Below, piece by piece: positions 52,396 to 62,209 of a stretch of 64,000 nt of DNA; position 1 is the stretch's first letter; each line of letters opens with the position of its first letter. The stretch lies in assembly GCF_045788535.1 (NCBI RefSeq), contig NZ_CP074074.1:3844001-3908000 (forward strand). The letters are read 5' to 3'. Source of the stretch: Allotamlana fucoidanivorans (GTDB lineage: Bacteria; Bacteroidota; Bacteroidia; Flavobacteriales; Flavobacteriaceae). Below the pieces are notes generated by a model. It was not told the origin of the DNA. It did not search any database and was given only the letters and a program-made list of their open reading frames with translations. Made by a program: the position numbers and the translations under genes.

Positions 52396-52832
52396 TTATA
52401 TCTTTACATACTTTTGTTCACAATGTTGCGAACTACAATCATAAGTTAATATTAAGCTAGATTCTACAATTGTATAATATATATTAACATCTGTACAACT
52501 ATCAGGTATTATTTCACCATCTGCTATATTCACACCTTCAAATACCTTATAGACACCCGTATAAATTGTTGATCCTACACTATTTGACATAGAGCATAAA
52601 GTACTATTTACCGCCAATGTATTATCTTCTAAAAACTGAATTCTTTTTCACTCGTCACCAGATCAAATGAATTACTATAATCTGTATCCCTCTTTTTCTC
52701 TCCAACCAAAATCCGAGTCCCCTGAAGTGTAGGTTCTGTAAATACAGGAGATTGATTCTCATCGTCATCGGTGCAATTAAAAAATATTACTGTTAAAACA
52801 AAATATAATAACAATAAATAATAATTTTTCAT
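52396..52832 (-). pseudogene. Small lipoprotein split by one frameshift
   Basis: The first frame (52832-52629) has a lipoprotein signal (LTVIFFNCTDDDE) and runs to LVTSEKEFSF before a stop. The other frame continues LEDNTLAVNSTLCSMSNSV and on to CEQKYVKI at 52396. Adding one base to the five-A run at 52631-52635 (T run on the coding strand) joins them into a protein of about 145 residues. It has four Cys residues near its C-terminal part and resembles the small lipocalin-like lipoproteins of Flavobacteriaceae in outline. The indel in a base run may be a sequencing error. Confidence 0.65.
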
Positions 52833-53029
52833 AGCCTTAGATTTCTTTAAAATACCATATATTAAACCGCAGGTAATTTAAATGAATTTCATTTTGACTT
52901 TAAACTCATTTGACTTTTTATTTAGTGAAAAACTCCTATTTAATAGTGATGAAATGCTATAAGTCTGTTAATGATGTAAAGTGCGTGGTGCTGAAATGAG
53001 TACATTGAAAAAATCTGTATAATATTTTA

Positions 53030-56000
53030 TTACATATTTCGTCTATACTGCCCCCCTACTTCAAAAAGTGTGCTCGTTATTTGTCCAAGGGAACAAACTT
53101 TACAAACCTCCATTAGGGCTTCAAAAATATTTTCATTATTTACAGCCTTAGTTTTTAAATCATTTAGCAAACCATTTGTTTCATAATGTTGGTGCAACTG
53201 CTCTAGTGTTTTTATTTGACGTTGTTTTTCGTCTTCTGTGGCTCTAATCACCTCAACTGGTAATACCGTTGGAGAACCTTTACTACTTAAAAATGTATTT
53301 ACCCCAATTATAGGAAACGCTCCACTATGCTTAAGGGTTTCATAGTACAAACTCTCTTCCTGAATTTTACTTCTTTGATACATGGTTTCCATGGCACCTA
53401 AGACACCCCCACGCTCAGTTATTCTATCAAACTCTACAAGCACAGCCTCTTCCACTAGGTCTGTCAACTCTTCTATAATAAAAGATCCTTGAATTGGATT
53501 CTCATTTTTAGCCAAACCTAACTCTTTATTAATAATAAGCTGAATAGCCATAGCACGCCTTACCGATTCTTCTGTAGGGGTTGTTATAGCTTCATCATAG
53601 GCGTTTGTGTGCAATGAGTTACAATTATCATAAATAGCGTATAAGGCCTGAAGTGTCGTTCTTATATCATTGAAGTCTATTTCTTGTGCATGTAAACTCC
53701 GTCCTGATGTTTGAATATGGTATTTTAACATCTGTGATCGTTCATTAGCACCATACTTATACTTCATAGCCTTAGACCAAATCTTTCGTGCTACTCTACC
53801 AATTACAGCATATTCTGGATCGATACCATTGGAAAAGAAAAAGGATAAATTAGGACCAAATTTATTGATATCCATCCCGCGACTCAAGTAATACTCCACA
53901 TAAGTAAAGCCATTTGATAGGGTTAATGCCAATTGCGTGATTGGATTGGCACCTGCCTCTGCAATGTGGTATCCCGAAATAGAAACAGAATAAAAATTGC
54001 GGATGTTATGATCTATAAAATATTCTTGAACATCGCCCATTAACCGCAAGGCAAATTCTGTAGAAAAAATACAGGTATTTTGAGCTTGATCTTCTTTTAA
54101 AATATCGGCTTGAACGGTTCCTCTCACTTGAGCCATAGTTTTAGCCTTAATACTAGCGTAAACCTCTTGTGGCAACACTTGGTCTCCCGTCACGCCAAGT
54201 AACATTAGCCCTAAACCATCATTTCCTTCTGGTAGTTTGCCATGATAAACAGGACGTTCCTTGCCTTTATAAAGCGCTGCTATTTTCTCCTCTACTTCCG
54301 CTTCTAATTTATTTTCCTTGATATAAATCTCGCACTGCTGATCTATGGCCGCATTCATAAAGTACGCTAAAAGCATAGGAGCTGGCCCATTAATGGTCAT
54401 ACTAACCGAAGTTTTTACATCTGCCAAGTTAAATCCAGAATACAACTTTTTGGCGTCATCTAAACAACATATCGATACCCCTGCATTACCAATTTTACCG
54501 TATATATCTGGTCTAGAATCAGGGTCATTCCCATATAACGTTACACTATCAAATGCGGTTGACAATCGCTTGGCTGGCATACCCTGACTCACATAATGAA
54601 AGCGTTTATTAGTGCGCTCTGGGCCGCCTTCGCCCGCAAACATACGTGCTGGATCCTCCCCTGTTCTCTTAAACGGATAAAGTCCTGAAGTGAACGGAAA
54701 CACACCAGGTACATTTTCTTGTAAACACCAGCCTAAAACATCACCCCAAGCTTCATACTTGGGTAAGGCTACTTTAGGAATTTGGGTATGTGATAATGAT
54801 GTGGTATGCGTTTCAATATTAATCTCTTTATCTCGTACTTTGAATGTATAAATAGGATTTTTATAGGTATCTATTGTTCTACGCCAACCTAAAATCATGT
54901 TCCAATTGTCTGGATCTAAATCCATTTTCAATTTATCAAATTCGGCCAGAAGCAATCTTACAATTGGTATTTGATCTGCCTCAATTTGTGCTAAAATTTG
55001 TTCCTGATCTAAGCCAGTTTCGTTTAAGTATTCATAAGAAGCTGATAACTTTCCTACGGTAAAAATAGTTTTAAAAATACCGAATAATTTCTGGGCTATA
55101 TCTGCTTGTGATTTTACTTTTGCATCATACGCCCTGTTGTTTTCTGAAATCTCAGATAAATACCGTGTTCTTGCTGGTGGGATAACATACGTTTTCTCAC
55201 TAGTACTAGGTATTGGTTTTTCAAGAGTATTCAAATCTACCCCTAGTTTTTTCTTCAGTTGCCCTAAAACAGCACAATATAAGTTGTTCATGCCTGAATC
55301 ATTAAACTGAGAGGCTATGGTACCAAAAACGGGTAACTCATCCTGAGGTGTATCCCATAAATGGTTATTACGCATGTATTGCTTCTTAACATCCCGTAAA
55401 GCATCTTGTGCACCACGTTTATCAAACTTGTTGATGGCCACCAAATCGGCAAAATCTAACATATCAATTTTTTCCAACTGTGTTGCCGCTCCAAACTCTG
55501 GCGTCATAACATAGAGTGACACATCAGCATGCTCAACAATTTCTGTATCTGACTGCCCTATACCAGAGGTTTCAAGAATGATCAAATCAAATTTGGCCGC
55601 CTTTAAAACAGCAATAGCATCGCTAGCATGCTTTGATAAGGCTAAATTAGATTGTCGGGTAGCCAAACTTCGCATATAAACCCTAGGTGAGTTTATAGCA
55701 TTCATCCTGATTCTATCTCCTAAAAGTGCCCCTCCTGTTTTGCGCTTTGAGGGGTCTACCGAAATGATTCCCACCGATTTATCTGGAAAATCAGTCAAAA
55801 ACCGTCTTACCAGCTCATCAACCAAACTAGACTTTCCTGCACCTCCTGTTCCTGTAATTCCCAATACAGGAATAGTAGCATTTTGATTTTCAGTTTTTAT
55901 TTCTTCCAATAAGTGTTTTGCTATATCTTCAAAATTTTCCGCTGAAGAAATAACCCTAGCTATGGCATTTGTGTTTTTTTGCTTTATATCCGTCAACTCA

Positions 56001-56458
56001 AAGAGCAATTCCTGACCTAAAGGAAAATCAGATTGTGACACTAAATCATTTATCATTCCCTGCAAGCCCATTTCTCTACCATCATCAGGCGAATAAATTC
56101 TTGTTATCCCATAATCCATCAAATCTTTTATCTCTGAAGGTAGAATAACGCCACCGCCACCACCAAAAATCTTAATATGCTCTGCTCCTTTTTCTTTCAG
56201 CAAATCAAACATGTATTTAAAATACTCGTTATGTCCGCCTTGATAAGATGTTAAGCAAATAGCGTTAACATCTTCTTGAACAGCAGTATTAACAACTTCT
56301 TCAACACTTCTGTCATGTCCTAAGTGAATCACTTCAACCCCCGTTGATTGGATGATACGGCGCATAATGTTTATAGAGGCATCATGCCCATCAAATAGCG
56401 AAGCCGCAGTAACTACACGAACTTTATTCTTAGGTTTATAAGGATTTTGCTGGATCAT
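53030..56458 (-). CDS. icmF: Fused isobutyryl-CoA mutase IcmF-type protein
   Basis: 1142 residues. Cobalamin-binding domain (about 10-140) with the base-off motif SLFDGHDASIN, His25 as the Co ligand, and GGGGG near 99-103. A MeaB-like G-protein chaperone domain follows (about 195-420) with P-loop GTGGAGKS (203-210) and NKFDKRG. The catalytic TIM barrel occupies the rest (FPFTSGLYPFKRTGEDPAR, FAGEGGPERTNKRFHYV). This order is that of IcmF, which rearranges isobutyryl-CoA and n-butyryl-CoA. The substrate could also be methylmalonyl-CoA; the FPFTSG block favours IcmF. Requires adenosylcobalamin. Single gene. Confidence 0.94.
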   Translation of the reverse strand: MIQQNPYKPKNKVRVVTAASLFDGHDASINIMRRIIQSTGVEVIHLGHDRSVEEVVNTAVQEDVNAICLTSYQGGHNEYFKYMFDLLKEKGAEHIKIFGGGGGVILPSEIKDLMDYGITRIYSPDDGREMGLQGMINDLVSQSDFPLGQELLFELTDIKQKNTNAIARVISSAENFEDIAKHLLEEIKTENQNATIPVLGITGTGGAGKSSLVDELVRRFLTDFPDKSVGIISVDPSKRKTGGALLGDRIRMNAINSPRVYMRSLATRQSNLALSKHASDAIAVLKAAKFDLIILETSGIGQSDTEIVEHADVSLYVMTPEFGAATQLEKIDMLDFADLVAINKFDKRGAQDALRDVKKQYMRNNHLWDTPQDELPVFGTIASQFNDSGMNNLYCAVLGQLKKKLGVDLNTLEKPIPSTSEKTYVIPPARTRYLSEISENNRAYDAKVKSQADIAQKLFGIFKTIFTVGKLSASYEYLNETGLDQEQILAQIEADQIPIVRLLLAEFDKLKMDLDPDNWNMILGWRRTIDTYKNPIYTFKVRDKEINIETHTTSLSHTQIPKVALPKYEAWGDVLGWCLQENVPGVFPFTSGLYPFKRTGEDPARMFAGEGGPERTNKRFHYVSQGMPAKRLSTAFDSVTLYGNDPDSRPDIYGKIGNAGVSICCLDDAKKLYSGFNLADVKTSVSMTINGPAPMLLAYFMNAAIDQQCEIYIKENKLEAEVEEKIAALYKGKERPVYHGKLPEGNDGLGLMLLGVTGDQVLPQEVYASIKAKTMAQVRGTVQADILKEDQAQNTCIFSTEFALRLMGDVQEYFIDHNIRNFYSVSISGYHIAEAGANPITQLALTLSNGFTYVEYYLSRGMDINKFGPNLSFFFSNGIDPEYAVIGRVARKIWSKAMKYKYGANERSQMLKYHIQTSGRSLHAQEIDFNDIRTTLQALYAIYDNCNSLHTNAYDEAITTPTEESVRRAMAIQLIINKELGLAKNENPIQGSFIIEELTDLVEEAVLVEFDRITERGGVLGAMETMYQRSKIQEESLYYETLKHSGAFPIIGVNTFLSSKGSPTVLPVEVIRATEDEKQRQIKTLEQLHQHYETNGLLNDLKTKAVNNENIFEALMEVCKVCSLGQITSTLFEVGGQYRRNM

Positions 56459-56573
56459 TCGTAAAGATTCTTATTTTTTTAAGCCGCAATTTAATGAATA
56501 TTCAAAAAAAACCAACATACACCCATGATTATCTAAAACCGTTATAAACATAGGGTGTTTATCAATTTTAAAC

Positions 56574-56581
56574 TAATTTTG
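56574..56581 (+). promoter_or_regulatory. -7 promoter box TAATTTTG of purU
   Basis: Exact TAnnTTTG match 22 nt before the purU ATG. Confidence 0.55.
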
Positions 56582-56603
56582 AGCCAGAAAACACAAGCAT
56601 ATT

Positions 56604-57458
56604 ATGAATAAAATCACCATTTTAATTCACTGTAAGGATCGCCCTAATATCATTGCTTCAATCACAAATTTTATTGCAAAAAAGGGAGGAAACATTGTAT
56701 ACATTGATCAATACGTTGATAGAGAGCAGAACATTTTCTTTATGCGTTTAGAAAGTGAATTTTCTACGGATGATTTTTCGACCATCGATTTTAAACTTGA
56801 CTTTAAAAATGATTTGGCCGAAACATTCAAGATGAAGTGGCGCATTTATTCTTCTGAAAAGAAGCCTAAAATGGCCTTATTTATCTCAAAATATGATCAC
56901 TGCTTGTATGACTTGCTTGGGCGTTATAATTCTGGCGAACTTAATTTAGAAATTCCGTTTATTATAAGTAATCATTCAGACTTAAAGCCTATTGCCGACA
57001 ACTTCAATATTCCGTTTTACCATATTCCAGTAACAAAAACCACAAAAGAAAAAGCCGAAAACAAACAACTGGAGCTTTTACAAAAACACAGTATCGATTT
57101 TATTGTCCTTGCGCGTTATATGCAAATTGTATCTAGTAAACTCATTAGTCAGTATCCAAACAAAATTATAAACATTCACCACTCATTTTTACCTGCCTTT
57201 GTGGGCGCAAAACCATATCATTCTGCTTATAAACGCGGTGTAAAAATTATTGGAGCCACTAGCCATTATGTTACAGAGGAGCTTGATGCTGGTCCTATTA
57301 TTGAACAAGATGTTACCCGAGTGTCGCATACCCATAAAATAACCGACTTAATTGCCAAAGGAAGAGATTTAGAAAAAGTTGTGCTGGCAAACGCTGTTAA
57401 ACTGCACGCCGATAGAAAGGTAATGGTTTACAATAACAAAACTGTTATATTTACCTAA
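56604..57458 (+). CDS. purU: Formyltetrahydrofolate deformylase
   Basis: 284 residues. N-terminal ACT domain (ITILIHCKDRPNIIASITNF) and C-terminal formyl-transferase-like hydrolase domain with IINIHHSFLPAFVGAKPYHS, RGVKIIGATSHYVTEELDAG and PIIEQDV. It releases formate from 10-formyl-THF and so balances one-carbon pools. Length and motif order are standard. Single gene with its own promoter. Confidence 0.95.
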   Translation: MNKITILIHCKDRPNIIASITNFIAKKGGNIVYIDQYVDREQNIFFMRLESEFSTDDFSTIDFKLDFKNDLAETFKMKWRIYSSEKKPKMALFISKYDHCLYDLLGRYNSGELNLEIPFIISNHSDLKPIADNFNIPFYHIPVTKTTKEKAENKQLELLQKHSIDFIVLARYMQIVSSKLISQYPNKIINIHHSFLPAFVGAKPYHSAYKRGVKIIGATSHYVTEELDAGPIIEQDVTRVSHTHKITDLIAKGRDLEKVVLANAVKLHADRKVMVYNNKTVIFT

Positions 57459-57536
57459 ACAGCTGATTAGTGACCTTAACCTTCTATTTAGGGTCATAAA
57501 ACGATAGCGGATTCAAAACAAACAAACCCCAAAACC

Positions 57537-58241
57537 ATGAAACATATTATTCTTTCCTGTGTATTAATTTTTAACCTAACCGCCTGTGCTGAACTTCAAC
57601 AAGTTGTTCATCAATTACCTCAAAACACACCCATAAGCAATGGCGATATTGCAGCTGGATTAAGACAAGCTCTAGATTTTGGCATTGACAAACAAGTGAG
57701 TAAACTCACTGAAACCGATGGGTTTTATAAAAATGATTTAGTTAAAATTTTACTACCAGAAGAATTGCAAAAAGTTGATAAAACATTGCGTGATATTGGT
57801 TTAGGTAATTTAGCTGACGAAGGCTTAAAAGCCATAAACCGTGCCGCCGAAGATGCTGTAAAAGAAGCTACTCCCATATTTATTGATGCTGTAAAAAGTA
57901 TTACTTTTAGTGATGCCAAAAACATACTACTTGGCAATGATAATGCCGCAACCATGTATCTTACCCATAAAACAGAAACAGCGCTGTATGATAAGTTTAA
58001 TCCTGTTATAAAACATTCATTTAATAAGGTTGGAGCAGATCAAATTTGGACGAACCTTATTAGTAAATACAACAGTATACCGTTTACAAACAAAGTAAAT
58101 CCAGACCTGACTGATTATGTTACCAAGGAAGCACTTAATGGGGTTTACACCATGATAGCGGTTGAAGAAAAAGAAATAAGAACACAACTAAATTCAAGAA
58201 CCACCGATCTACTTAAAAAAGTGTTTGCCCTACAAGATTAG
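57537..58241 (+). CDS. DUF4197-family lipoprotein
   Basis: 234 residues. Lipobox NLTACAEL. The domain has the DUF4197 pattern: ISNGDIAAGLRQALDFGIDK, LRDIGLGNLADEGLKAINRA, then ILLGNDNAATMYL and TDYVTKEALNGVYTMIAVEE. It is predicted to be helical and periplasmic; function unknown. The gene starts 78 nt after purU, possibly co-transcribed. Confidence 0.88.
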   Translation: MKHIILSCVLIFNLTACAELQQVVHQLPQNTPISNGDIAAGLRQALDFGIDKQVSKLTETDGFYKNDLVKILLPEELQKVDKTLRDIGLGNLADEGLKAINRAAEDAVKEATPIFIDAVKSITFSDAKNILLGNDNAATMYLTHKTETALYDKFNPVIKHSFNKVGADQIWTNLISKYNSIPFTNKVNPDLTDYVTKEALNGVYTMIAVEEKEIRTQLNSRTTDLLKKVFALQD

Positions 58242-58414
58242 GCTATACATTATAAATAGTTAAAACCGAATACTCTGGCTTACGGTAATTATTAGGGGTA
58301 ATCTTTCTAACATACAGCAAACTCAAAACGCAACTGTATAACCTTATAGAATAAACATTAAAAATTGAATTAAACAAAATAACGAACAAACTAAAAAGCC
58401 CCTTTATTTTAGTA

Positions 58415-58648
58415 TTATCTCCTACGATAGCTCTTTTGATTGGAACGTTTAAAACGATGCTTAGAAGTATTTATTTTTGGCGAGAGCTGGCGCATTTTTT
58501 GCTCAATTTCTGGTTTTACAATCCAATTGATCATTTCGGTACTTTTGATAGTAATAAGATTTAAAAAACTTAAAATTAAAACCAACAATGACAATACCCT
58601 AAATACCTGAAGCTTTACTACCAATAACAAGTCACACTGATATTCCAA
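58415..58648 (-). CDS. Possible small membrane protein with basic tail
   Basis: 77 residues if the first ATG is used: a hydrophobic N-terminal half (VFRVLSLLVLILSFLNLITI) and a C-terminus rich in Arg and Lys (SKHRFKRSNQKSYRRR). A shorter start at MINWIVKPEI is possible. No family recognised. It is an isolated ORF without a clear promoter, so the call is weak. Confidence 0.35.
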   Translation of the reverse strand: MEYQCDLLLVVKLQVFRVLSLLVLILSFLNLITIKSTEMINWIVKPEIEQKMRQLSPKINTSKHRFKRSNQKSYRRR

Positions 58649-58721
58649 AATTTTAATAAATATAATTTTAATATTAAAATAAAACTTGTATATTTAAGTG
58701 CCTGTTAATCAGTTAATAGCA

Positions 58722-58919
58722 ATGAAGCGTATTGACATTATAAAATATAAGCAAGACAAACTAAAACAAGAATATAAAACACTTGTTGAGCAAGCTTATA
58801 ATTTTCGTCAAACCGATTCTGCTTTAAGCGATATCTCTGAATATAAAGCTATTAAATTACTTAACAAGCTTAATAGACTAAAATACCTCTACAGAGACCA
58901 AAATAGAACTGCTATTTAA
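58722..58919 (+). CDS. Small helical protein, Lacal_2735-like, copy 1
   Basis: 65 residues: KQDKLKQEYKTLVEQAYNFR followed by QTDSALSDISEYKAIKLLNK and NRLKYLYRDQ. The spacing of K-L-x-KY, EA-Y, SD and EYKA-x-LN-L resembles the Lacal_2735 small-protein family of Flavobacteriaceae, a two-helix hairpin of unknown function. The ATG at 58722 was preferred over one 24 nt upstream because the aligned copy begins there. It is a tandem paralogue of the next gene. Confidence 0.6.
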   Translation: MKRIDIIKYKQDKLKQEYKTLVEQAYNFRQTDSALSDISEYKAIKLLNKLNRLKYLYRDQNRTAI

Positions 58920-58996
58920 TTTTTACCATTTTTTTAACGATTTCTACACGTCTGCAGCTTAATTATTGACGTAATTATTGTATAAATCTTAACGTC

Positions 58997-59182
58997 ATGA
59001 ATACCCAGATAAGAAATCATCAAAATAAATTAAAAGCAAAATACAAGCAGCTTATAGAGTTGGCTTATAACTTTAGACAAATTGATGCGCCCCTTAGCGA
59101 TATATTTGAATATAAATCCATTAAAATTCTTAACGAAATAAATAGATTACAATTTCTTTATGTTAACGCCCCTAAAAAATAA
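58997..59182 (+). CDS. Small helical protein, Lacal_2735-like, copy 2
   Basis: 61 residues: NKLKAKYKQLIELAYNFRQI, DAPLSDIFEYKSIKILNEIN and RLQFLYVNAPKK. It is clearly paralogous to the gene 78 nt upstream (shared AYNFRQ, D, LSDI, EYK, IK, LN, NRL, LY). The two probably arose by tandem duplication. Function unknown. Confidence 0.6.
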   Translation: MNTQIRNHQNKLKAKYKQLIELAYNFRQIDAPLSDIFEYKSIKILNEINRLQFLYVNAPKK

Positions 59183-59262
59183 GCACTTAACATTTAGCCT
59201 TTTATTAACTGTTTGATGATACCTAAATAATATCCTTAAGCGTAATTTAAAATAAAAAAAAC

Positions 59263-59409
59263 ATGAACACACATTTTTGCAGAGTGGGAAGAATAAAACC
59301 CAACCTAAATGAACTTATTAGTTTAAAACAACTAGAAAATAGAATAGCTAATTATGTTGAGGACAGAACTAAGCTTGATTTATCTGAATACTTAAGCGGA
59401 GCTTTTTAA
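59263..59409 (+). CDS. Possible 48-residue helical protein
   Basis: The ORF runs from ATG 59263 to TAA 59409: MNTHFCRVGRIKPNLNELIS, a helical middle (LKQLENRIANYVEDRTKLDL) and SEYLSGAF. It follows the two Lacal_2735-like genes in the same direction. Its last 41 nt overlap the convergent BtuF-like gene, which lowers confidence. No family recognised. Confidence 0.35.
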   Translation: MNTHFCRVGRIKPNLNELISLKQLENRIANYVEDRTKLDLSEYLSGAF

Positions 59410-60178
59410 AATATTGAAAAGCTTTTGTTAATCTTGAGCCATACCAAGAAAACATTTCTCCATCTACTAAAACAATAGTGGAGTTGGGATAGTAGCGCCC
59501 AAATTCTGCCTCATGTGTTTTATTAAAGGGATATGGTTCTGACGATAATAACACAAAATCAACCTGCTCTTCTTTATTTACCTCCTCCACCTTAATTTCA
59601 GGATACCTATTAAGGTGCTTGTAAATATTCTCAAAATTATTGAGTTCTAAAAGGTACTGTATAAATGTAGTATTAGCGGCTACCATCCAAGGGGCTTTCC
59701 AAATAAAATATGCAACTCTATATTGAGGCTTGTCTTTTATAAACAACTGAAAATCTTCTAATTCCTGTTTAAGCTTTGCAATCATGGACTCAGCCTTATC
59801 TTGTACCTTAAAAATAACACCGTATTGAGATATGAGTTGTAAACTACCCTGAATATTATAAATATCAGACACATGAACAGGACAAATAGCTTGGCATGCA
59901 GCAACAATATCTTTGGTATTTTCTTCTTTGTTGCATACAATAATATCTGGCTTTAAACCCTTTATCTTTTCAATATGGATTTGTTTGGTACCTCCAACAA
60001 CTTTCACCAATTTTCTAATATGCGACGGATGAACACAAAACTTGGTAACACCTACCAGTGCTGATTCTAAACCCAAATCACATAAAAGTTCTGTTTGGCT
60101 AGGCACCAACGATACTATACGCCTGGGTGTTTCTTGTAAAAATAAAGTTCTTTGTAATTGGTCTGTATAGCCTTTCAC
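59369..60178 (-). CDS. BtuF-like helical-backbone metal receptor without signal peptide
   Basis: 269 residues. It has the cluster A-II (BtuF/FhuD-like) binding-protein fold: RRIVSLVPSQTELLCDLGLE, LVGVTKFCVHP, IKGLKPDIIVCNKEENTKD, a long helix around 125-155, then FIWKAPWMVAANTTFIQYLL and VDGEMFSWYGSRL. There is no signal peptide or lipobox, so it looks cytoplasmic, unlike true BtuF. No transporter genes are adjacent. It may bind cobalamin or another metal complex inside the cell. It lies 13 nt downstream of pyrF and may share its transcript. Confidence 0.82.
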   Translation of the reverse strand: MKGYTDQLQRTLFLQETPRRIVSLVPSQTELLCDLGLESALVGVTKFCVHPSHIRKLVKVVGGTKQIHIEKIKGLKPDIIVCNKEENTKDIVAACQAICPVHVSDIYNIQGSLQLISQYGVIFKVQDKAESMIAKLKQELEDFQLFIKDKPQYRVAYFIWKAPWMVAANTTFIQYLLELNNFENIYKHLNRYPEIKVEEVNKEEQVDFVLLSSEPYPFNKTHEAEFGRYYPNSTIVLVDGEMFSWYGSRLTKAFQYFKKLRLSIQINQA

Positions 60179-60191
60179 ATCTAGCTAAATC

Positions 60192-61004
60192 TTACCCAAG
60201 AATTTGAGCCATTTCAACTTGAAGTTCAGAAGCTTTTGAAGCTGCAGCTTTAGCAAAATCGGTCTCTTTAGAGGCATAAATAATACCACGTGATGAATTG
60301 ATAAGTAAGCCTACGGAGTCATTCATACCATATTTACAAACATCTTGCAAATTTCCTCCTTGAGCACCAACTCCAGGAACCAAAAGAAAACTGTCAGGAA
60401 TTATTTGTCTAATATCAGCCAAAAATTCGGCTTTTGTTGCTCCCACAACATACATTAAATTTTGAGCATTGTTCCAAGTTTTTGACGTTTCCAAAACCTG
60501 CTTATAAAGTTCTTTACCCTCAGCGTTTTTTGTTTGAAAATCAAAAGCACCTTGATTGGATGTTAAGGCAAGTAAAATGGTGTGTTTATCCTTAAAAGTC
60601 AAAAACGGCTCAACAGAATCTTTCCCCATATAAGGCGCCACGGTAACAGAATCGAACGCTAAATCTTCAAAAAAAGCTTTAGCATACATGGTACTTGTAT
60701 TACCTATATCACCACGTTTAGCATCGGCTATAGTGAACAGCTCTGGATAATTTTTATTAATATAGTTTATAGTTTTTTCTAAGGCGCTCCACCCTTTTAA
60801 CCCATAAGCTTCATAAAAGGCCGTATTAGGTTTATAAGCTACACATAAGTGATGTGTAGCGTCAACAATAGCTTTGTTAAATTCAAAAATAGGATCTTCT
60901 TCCTTTAAGAGGTGTTCAGGAATTTTATTTAAATCTACATCTAATCCAATACATAGAAAGGATTTCTTTTTTTTAATCTCTTGAACGAGTTGGCTTGTTG
61001 TCAC
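60192..61004 (-). CDS. pyrF: Orotidine-5'-phosphate decarboxylase
   Basis: 270 residues, type 2 (long) form. SFLCIGLDVDLNKIPEHL at the N-terminus, the catalytic segment TIADAKRGDIGNTSTMYAKA (Asp-Lys pair), VTVAPYMGKDSVEPFL and FLLVPGVGAQGGNLQDV. It makes UMP, the last step of de novo pyrimidine synthesis. It starts 10 nt after the prfA stop and belongs to a prfA-pyrF-BtuF-like minus-strand unit. Confidence 0.95.
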   Translation of the reverse strand: MTTSQLVQEIKKKKSFLCIGLDVDLNKIPEHLLKEEDPIFEFNKAIVDATHHLCVAYKPNTAFYEAYGLKGWSALEKTINYINKNYPELFTIADAKRGDIGNTSTMYAKAFFEDLAFDSVTVAPYMGKDSVEPFLTFKDKHTILLALTSNQGAFDFQTKNAEGKELYKQVLETSKTWNNAQNLMYVVGATKAEFLADIRQIIPDSFLLVPGVGAQGGNLQDVCKYGMNDSVGLLINSSRGIIYASKETDFAKAAASKASELQVEMAQILG

Positions 61005-61014
61005 TTATATCAGG

Positions 61015-62091
61015 TTAAATTTCATCACTACTAGCCTTTAACTTTTCAGTATTTTCAGCTAGCTGTAATTCATCAATTATTTTTTGAATATCTCCGTTTA
61101 CAATGTTTTGCAAATCATAGAGAGTTAAGCCTATTCTATGGTCTGTTACACGACCTTGTGGATAGTTATAGGTTCTAATTTTTGCACTTCTGTCACCTGA
61201 AGACACCATACTACCACGTTTTGCAGCATCTTCTTCTTGCTTTTTAGCGAGTTCTAAATCGTATAATCTTGAGCGTAACACTTTAAAGGCTTTCTCTTTA
61301 TTTTTATGCTGTGACTTTTGATCTTGACATTGCGCAACCAACCCTGTTGGGATGTGCGTTAAACGCACCGCAGAATAAGTAGTATTTACCGACTGTCCGC
61401 CTGGTCCTGAGGAACAGAAATAATCAATTCTTACCTCTTTAGGATCAATCTCTACATCAAACTCTTCGGCTTCTGGAAAAACCATCACGGTAGCAGCACT
61501 TGTATGAACACGACCTTGTGTTTCTGTTTGTGGCACACGTTGTACACGATGTACCCCAGCTTCAAACTTTAAGGTTCCATAAACGTCTTCCCCAGAAACT
61601 TCAAATTGAATTTCTTTAAAACCGCCATTAGTACCTTCACTAAAATCTACCGTATCAACACGCCACCCTTTACTTTCACAATACTTAGTGTACATTCTAA
61701 ATAAATCGCCAGCAAAAATACTTGCTTCATCACCTCCAGTACCTGCACGTAATTCAACCACCGCATTCTTAGCATCTTCAGGATCTTTAGGTATAAGTAG
61801 CACTTTTATTTCTTCCTCTAATTTAGGTATTCCCTCTTTAGCCTCCTCATATTGCATTTTAGCCATTTCAACCATTTCAGCATCACTACCATCAGATATG
61901 ATTTCTTCGGCTTCTGCCAAATTATTGGTTAACTCTATATATTGCTCACGTTTATCCATAAGAATACGTAAGTCTTTATACTCTCTATTTAGCTCAACAT
62001 AACGCTTTTGATCGGAAATAATATCAGGTTGAATGATTAAATCACTCACCTCATCAAAACGTTGCTTTACAATTTGTAATTTCTCTAACAT
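61015..62091 (-). CDS. prfA: Peptide chain release factor 1
   Basis: 358 residues. GGQ motif in SSGPGGQSVNTTYSAVRLTH, anticodon-like PxT region (RVPQTETQGRVHTS), and the C-terminal DHRIGLTLYDLQNIVNGD. It recognises UAA and UAG and releases the peptide on the ribosome. Standard length. First gene of the unit with pyrF. Confidence 0.97.
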   Translation of the reverse strand: MLEKLQIVKQRFDEVSDLIIQPDIISDQKRYVELNREYKDLRILMDKREQYIELTNNLAEAEEIISDGSDAEMVEMAKMQYEEAKEGIPKLEEEIKVLLIPKDPEDAKNAVVELRAGTGGDEASIFAGDLFRMYTKYCESKGWRVDTVDFSEGTNGGFKEIQFEVSGEDVYGTLKFEAGVHRVQRVPQTETQGRVHTSAATVMVFPEAEEFDVEIDPKEVRIDYFCSSGPGGQSVNTTYSAVRLTHIPTGLVAQCQDQKSQHKNKEKAFKVLRSRLYDLELAKKQEEDAAKRGSMVSSGDRSAKIRTYNYPQGRVTDHRIGLTLYDLQNIVNGDIQKIIDELQLAENTEKLKASSDEI

Positions 62092-62209
62092 CTGCCTTTT
62101 TTAATTGGGAACCAAAAATACGATAATTTATGATTTTTTTGTAGTTTCTCTCTACCCTAATATGTAAAAGAAACATAATTTAAAAGATAAAATCTTATAT
62201 TAGTCTTAG

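Noticed and set aside
52940..53030. Very short frame (MKCYKSVNDVKC...) upstream of the frameshifted lipoprotein
   Set aside because: Only 16 codons, no promoter or conserved feature.
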